From Candidatus Rokuibacteriota bacterium (lineage in GTDB: Bacteria > Methylomirabilota > Methylomirabilia > Rokubacteriales > CSP1-6), in the NCBI GenBank assembly GCA_016209425.1, contig JACQWA010000279.1:1-32083 (forward strand): a stretch of DNA of 32,083 nt. The letters run 5' to 3'. The notes below the pieces were generated by a model. That model saw only the letters and a list, made by a program, of their open reading frames with translations. It searched no databases and was not told the origin of the DNA. Of the stretch, positions 29,657 to 32,083 are shown in pieces. A program made the position numbers and the translations under genes. Every line of letters starts with the position of its first letter. Position 1 is the first letter of the stretch.

Positions 29657-30432
29657 TGGCGCTCCTGAAGGTCTCGAGCATCGAGACGCTCTACTTCGAT
29701 CGCATTTACGCGTTGCTCGGGGTCTCCTTGGAAGTCCAGGAAGGGCAGATCTTCGCGGTCCTCGGTCCCAACGGGGCGGGGAAGACCACGCTCCTCAAGA
29801 CCATCGCCGGCCTCCTCAAGGACCAGCCGAAGAAGGGGGTTGTCGAATTCGCCGGCCATCGGATCGAGCGGCGGTCTCCAGAGAAGATTGCCAACCTGGG
29901 AATCGTGTACGTCCCCGAGGACCGGGGACTCTTCCGGGAGTTGACGGTGGCCGAGAACCTGGAGCTCGGGCTCTGGGGGCGGCACGACAACGGGGTCAAG
30001 CAGGACCTGGAGTTCGTGTTCGGCATGTTTCCGATCCTGAAGGAGCGCGCAAAGCAACAGGCCGAGACCCTCTCCGGCGGCGAGCAGCAGATGCTGGCGC
30101 TGGGCCGGGCGATGCTGAGACGGCCGCGGCTGCTGATGCTCGATGAGCCGTCGCTGGGTCTGGCCCCCCAGGTGGCCCGGGCGATGTTCGATGCGCTCCT
30201 CACCATCAGCCGGAGGAAGACGACGATTCTCCTGGTGGAGCAGAATGCCCGGCTCGCGCTGAAGGTGTCCCACCACGGGGCGATTTTGGAAGCCGGTCGG
30301 ATCGTCTTCCAGGGGACGCCGAAGGAGCTTGAGGAAAACGAGGACGTTCGGGAAGTGTACCTGGGACTCGGGACCGCCGAGACGACCACACCGAAAGGTT
30401 GGCGGCTCTACCGGAAACGGAGGCGATGGTGA
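29656..30432 (+). CDS. livF: ABC transporter ATP-binding protein, LivF type
   Basis: A 258-residue ATPase partner of LivG. Walker A is GPNGAGKT (37-44), the signature ETLSGGEQQMLALGRAMLRRP, Walker B LLMLDEPSLGLAP, and the H-loop region ILLVEQNARLALKVSHHGAIL has the Gln variant usual in LivF. IVYVPEDRGLFRELTVAENLELG is a LivF-type Q-loop segment. The start overlaps the LivG stop (TAATG) and its stop overlaps the next gene (TGATG). The C-terminus has a basic extension (RLYRKRRRW). Confidence 0.93.
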   Translation: MALLKVSSIETLYFDRIYALLGVSLEVQEGQIFAVLGPNGAGKTTLLKTIAGLLKDQPKKGVVEFAGHRIERRSPEKIANLGIVYVPEDRGLFRELTVAENLELGLWGRHDNGVKQDLEFVFGMFPILKERAKQQAETLSGGEQQMLALGRAMLRRPRLLMLDEPSLGLAPQVARAMFDALLTISRRKTTILLVEQNARLALKVSHHGAILEAGRIVFQGTPKELEENEDVREVYLGLGTAETTTPKGWRLYRKRRRW

Positions 30433-32083
30433 TGACAACGACCGCTCGAACCCTCCCCGAGCAGTTTCTCCAGCAGGTCCAGCGGCGCCGCGACGCGCTG
30501 GCGCTTCGGTACAAGGCCTACGGCATCTGGCACCGTGTCACCTGGAATGAGTACGCGGCGCAGGTTCGAAAGGTTGCGGCTGCCTTGCTCGCGTTCGGCC
30601 TCCGCAAGCAGGAAAATGTCGCCATCCTCGGCGACAACCGCCCGGAGTGGCCCTACTGCCATCTGGGGACCATGTCCGCGGGCGGCGTGACGTGCGGCAT
30701 CTACGCGACGTCCGCGCCCGAGCAGATCAAGTACCTCTTGAACCACTCCGAGGCGAGGGTCCTCTTCCTGGAGAACGAGGAGCAGCTCGAGAAGGCGCTC
30801 CAGGTCGTCGCCGACACGCGGGTTGAGCGGGTCGTCGTTTGGGATGCCAAGGGGCTCTGGGGGTACTCGGACGAGCGGGTGCAGTTTTTCGACGATTTCC
30901 TCAAGCAGGGCGAGAAGTACATTGACACCTACCCGGGGAGCCTGGAGGAACGCCTGGCCGCCGTCCAGCCCGACGACACCGCCATGATCATCTACACCTC
31001 CGGCACCACGGGGGCGCCCAAGGGGGCCATGCTCTCGCACCGGAGCATCATCTGGACCGTCGGCTCCGCGGCGCAGGCCATTCGCTGGAGTCCTGAGGAT
31101 GAGGTGATCTCGTTCCTGCCCTTCGCCCACATCTTCGAGAACTATACGTCGGTGTTCAACGCGATCCTTCTCGGCTACGTGGTCAACTTCGTCGAGAGCG
31201 CCGACACGCTGGCCCAGAACCTGCGCGAGGTCTCCCCCACGTACTTCGCCGGCCCGCCGCGCATCTGGGAAAAGCTTGCGTCCACGGTGGAGCTGAGGAT
31301 GGCCGATTCCACCCCCTTGAAACGCGCGACATACCGGCTGGCGGTCGGGGTGGGCCGCGCCTACGCCCGCGCCAAAGGGCGGGGGGGCGTGAACCCGCTC
31401 CTCGCGCTGGGGCACGGCCTCGCGTACGCCGCCGTTCTTCATCCCCTCAAGCGGCGGCTGGGCTTCGACCGGATCCGGGTGGCGGTGTCGGCCGCTGCGC
31501 CGGCGGCACCCGAGCTGTTCGAATTTTTCCAGGCGCTTGGGGTCCCGCTGCTCGAGGTGTACGGCCAGACCGAATCCACGGGAGTCATCTCCGCCAACCG
31601 GGCCGAGCGCGCTCGAGTCGGGACCGTCGGAGAGCCGCTTGCCGGGATCGAGGTATCCCTGGCCGACGACGGGGAGATCCTGACGCGGGGTCCTCACGTC
31701 TTCAAAGGGTACTTCAAAGATCCCGAGCTCACCGCCCAGACGATCGACAAGGACGGCTGGCTCCACACGGGGGACGTCGGCGCCTGGGAAGAAGGGTATC
31801 TCAAGATCCTGGACCGCAAGAAGGACATCATAAAAACGGCGGGGGGCAAGGGGATCACCCCGGCCTACATCGAGAACAAGCTCAAATTCAGCCCCTACAT
31901 CCAGGACGCCGTGGTGATCGGCGACCGGCAGAAGTACCTGGTCGCCCTGATCCTGATCGACGAGGATAACGTGACCAAGTTCGCCCAGGACAACCGGATC
32001 CCCTTCGCCACGTTCGCGGACCTGACCCAGAATCCGGAGGTCCGTCGCCTGATCCAGGGGGAAGTGGACAAGGTGAACAAGAC
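30432..32083 (+). CDS. AMP-dependent (long-chain type) acyl-CoA synthetase, cut by window edge
   Basis: The frame is open from ATG 30432 to the right edge, about 550 residues, with the C-terminus missing. It is an adenylate-forming enzyme of the long-chain acyl-CoA synthetase type: AMIIYTSGTTGAPKGAMLSH (P-loop, about 185-204), SFLPFAHIFENYTSVFNAI, SPTYFAGPPRIWEKL, LLEVYGQTESTGVISANR, GWLHTGDVGAWEEGYLKILDRKKDIIKTAGGKGITP. It activates a carboxylic acid with ATP and joins it to CoA. The start overlaps the livF stop (TGATG), so it belongs to the transporter operon; such ligases inside liv-type operons suggest that the imported compound is a carboxylic acid activated on entry. The acid cannot be named. 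ATG 30426 is a less likely start. Confidence 0.93.
   Translation, partial: MTTTARTLPEQFLQQVQRRRDALALRYKAYGIWHRVTWNEYAAQVRKVAAALLAFGLRKQENVAILGDNRPEWPYCHLGTMSAGGVTCGIYATSAPEQIKYLLNHSEARVLFLENEEQLEKALQVVADTRVERVVVWDAKGLWGYSDERVQFFDDFLKQGEKYIDTYPGSLEERLAAVQPDDTAMIIYTSGTTGAPKGAMLSHRSIIWTVGSAAQAIRWSPEDEVISFLPFAHIFENYTSVFNAILLGYVVNFVESADTLAQNLREVSPTYFAGPPRIWEKLASTVELRMADSTPLKRATYRLAVGVGRAYARAKGRGGVNPLLALGHGLAYAAVLHPLKRRLGFDRIRVAVSAAAPAAPELFEFFQALGVPLLEVYGQTESTGVISANRAERARVGTVGEPLAGIEVSLADDGEILTRGPHVFKGYFKDPELTAQTIDKDGWLHTGDVGAWEEGYLKILDRKKDIIKTAGGKGITPAYIENKLKFSPYIQDAVVIGDRQKYLVALILIDEDNVTKFAQDNRIPFATFADLTQNPEVRRLIQGEVDKVNK

Overview
The window is a GC-rich, densely packed stretch of bacterial chromosome. 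Secretion signals, a periplasmic multihaem cytochrome, ABC transporters and a complete isc operon point to a Gram-negative (diderm) organism. The mix of proteobacterial-type isc genes, leaderless-looking promoters and a selenoprotein glutaredoxin would suit an uncultured lineage such as Methylomirabilota/Rokubacteria or a deltaproteobacterial relative. That placement is inference only. No rRNA, tRNA, CRISPR array or insertion sequence was seen.

Left part (1-5302): the end of a phosphonate-type ABC transporter (two overlapping phnE permeases); a convergent orphan zinc-finger anti-sigma-like gene; a secreted protein with a Cys-rich repeat tail; a five-haem c-type cytochrome; two consecutive broken genes (a frameshifted DUF302 gene and a collapsed formylglycine-generating-enzyme-like gene); and a GT4 glycosyltransferase.

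Middle-left (5341-14588): a MoxR operon behind a good sigma70 promoter. It encodes a MoxR ATPase, a membrane protein, a DUF58 protein, a 1464-residue protein carrying three von Willebrand A domains, and a TPR protein. Convergent to it lies a gene that ordinary ORF callers miss: a 79-codon glutaredoxin with an in-frame TGA at the first active-site Cys position (UxxC), followed by a hairpin that fits the bacterial SECIS pattern. A galT-like gene follows after a long structured leader.

Middle-right (16261-22139): a complete isc operon iscR-iscS-iscU-iscA-hscB-hscA-fdx-iscX with an IscR-type operator over the promoter and a strong intrinsic terminator between iscA and hscB. The IscS has Met in place of the PLP-binding Lys and Gln in place of the PLP-stacking His, so it should not work as an ordinary cysteine desulfurase. 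Next door, divergent leaderless-type promoters drive a DsrE/DsrF/DsrH-like sulfur-relay trio (minus strand) and a second operon (plus strand) with an intact cysteine desulfurase, a NifU/IscU-like scaffold lacking its third Cys, and CysE. The block looks like a sulfur (perhaps also selenium) mobilisation hub in which the desulfurase activity may have moved to the second enzyme.

Right part (25513-32083): a small DNA-binding protein, an HD-domain protein and DinB. Then a perfect consensus promoter leads a branched-chain-amino-acid-type ABC transporter operon (binding protein, two ATPases) that continues into an acyl-CoA synthetase cut by the window edge. The transporter permeases are not in the window.
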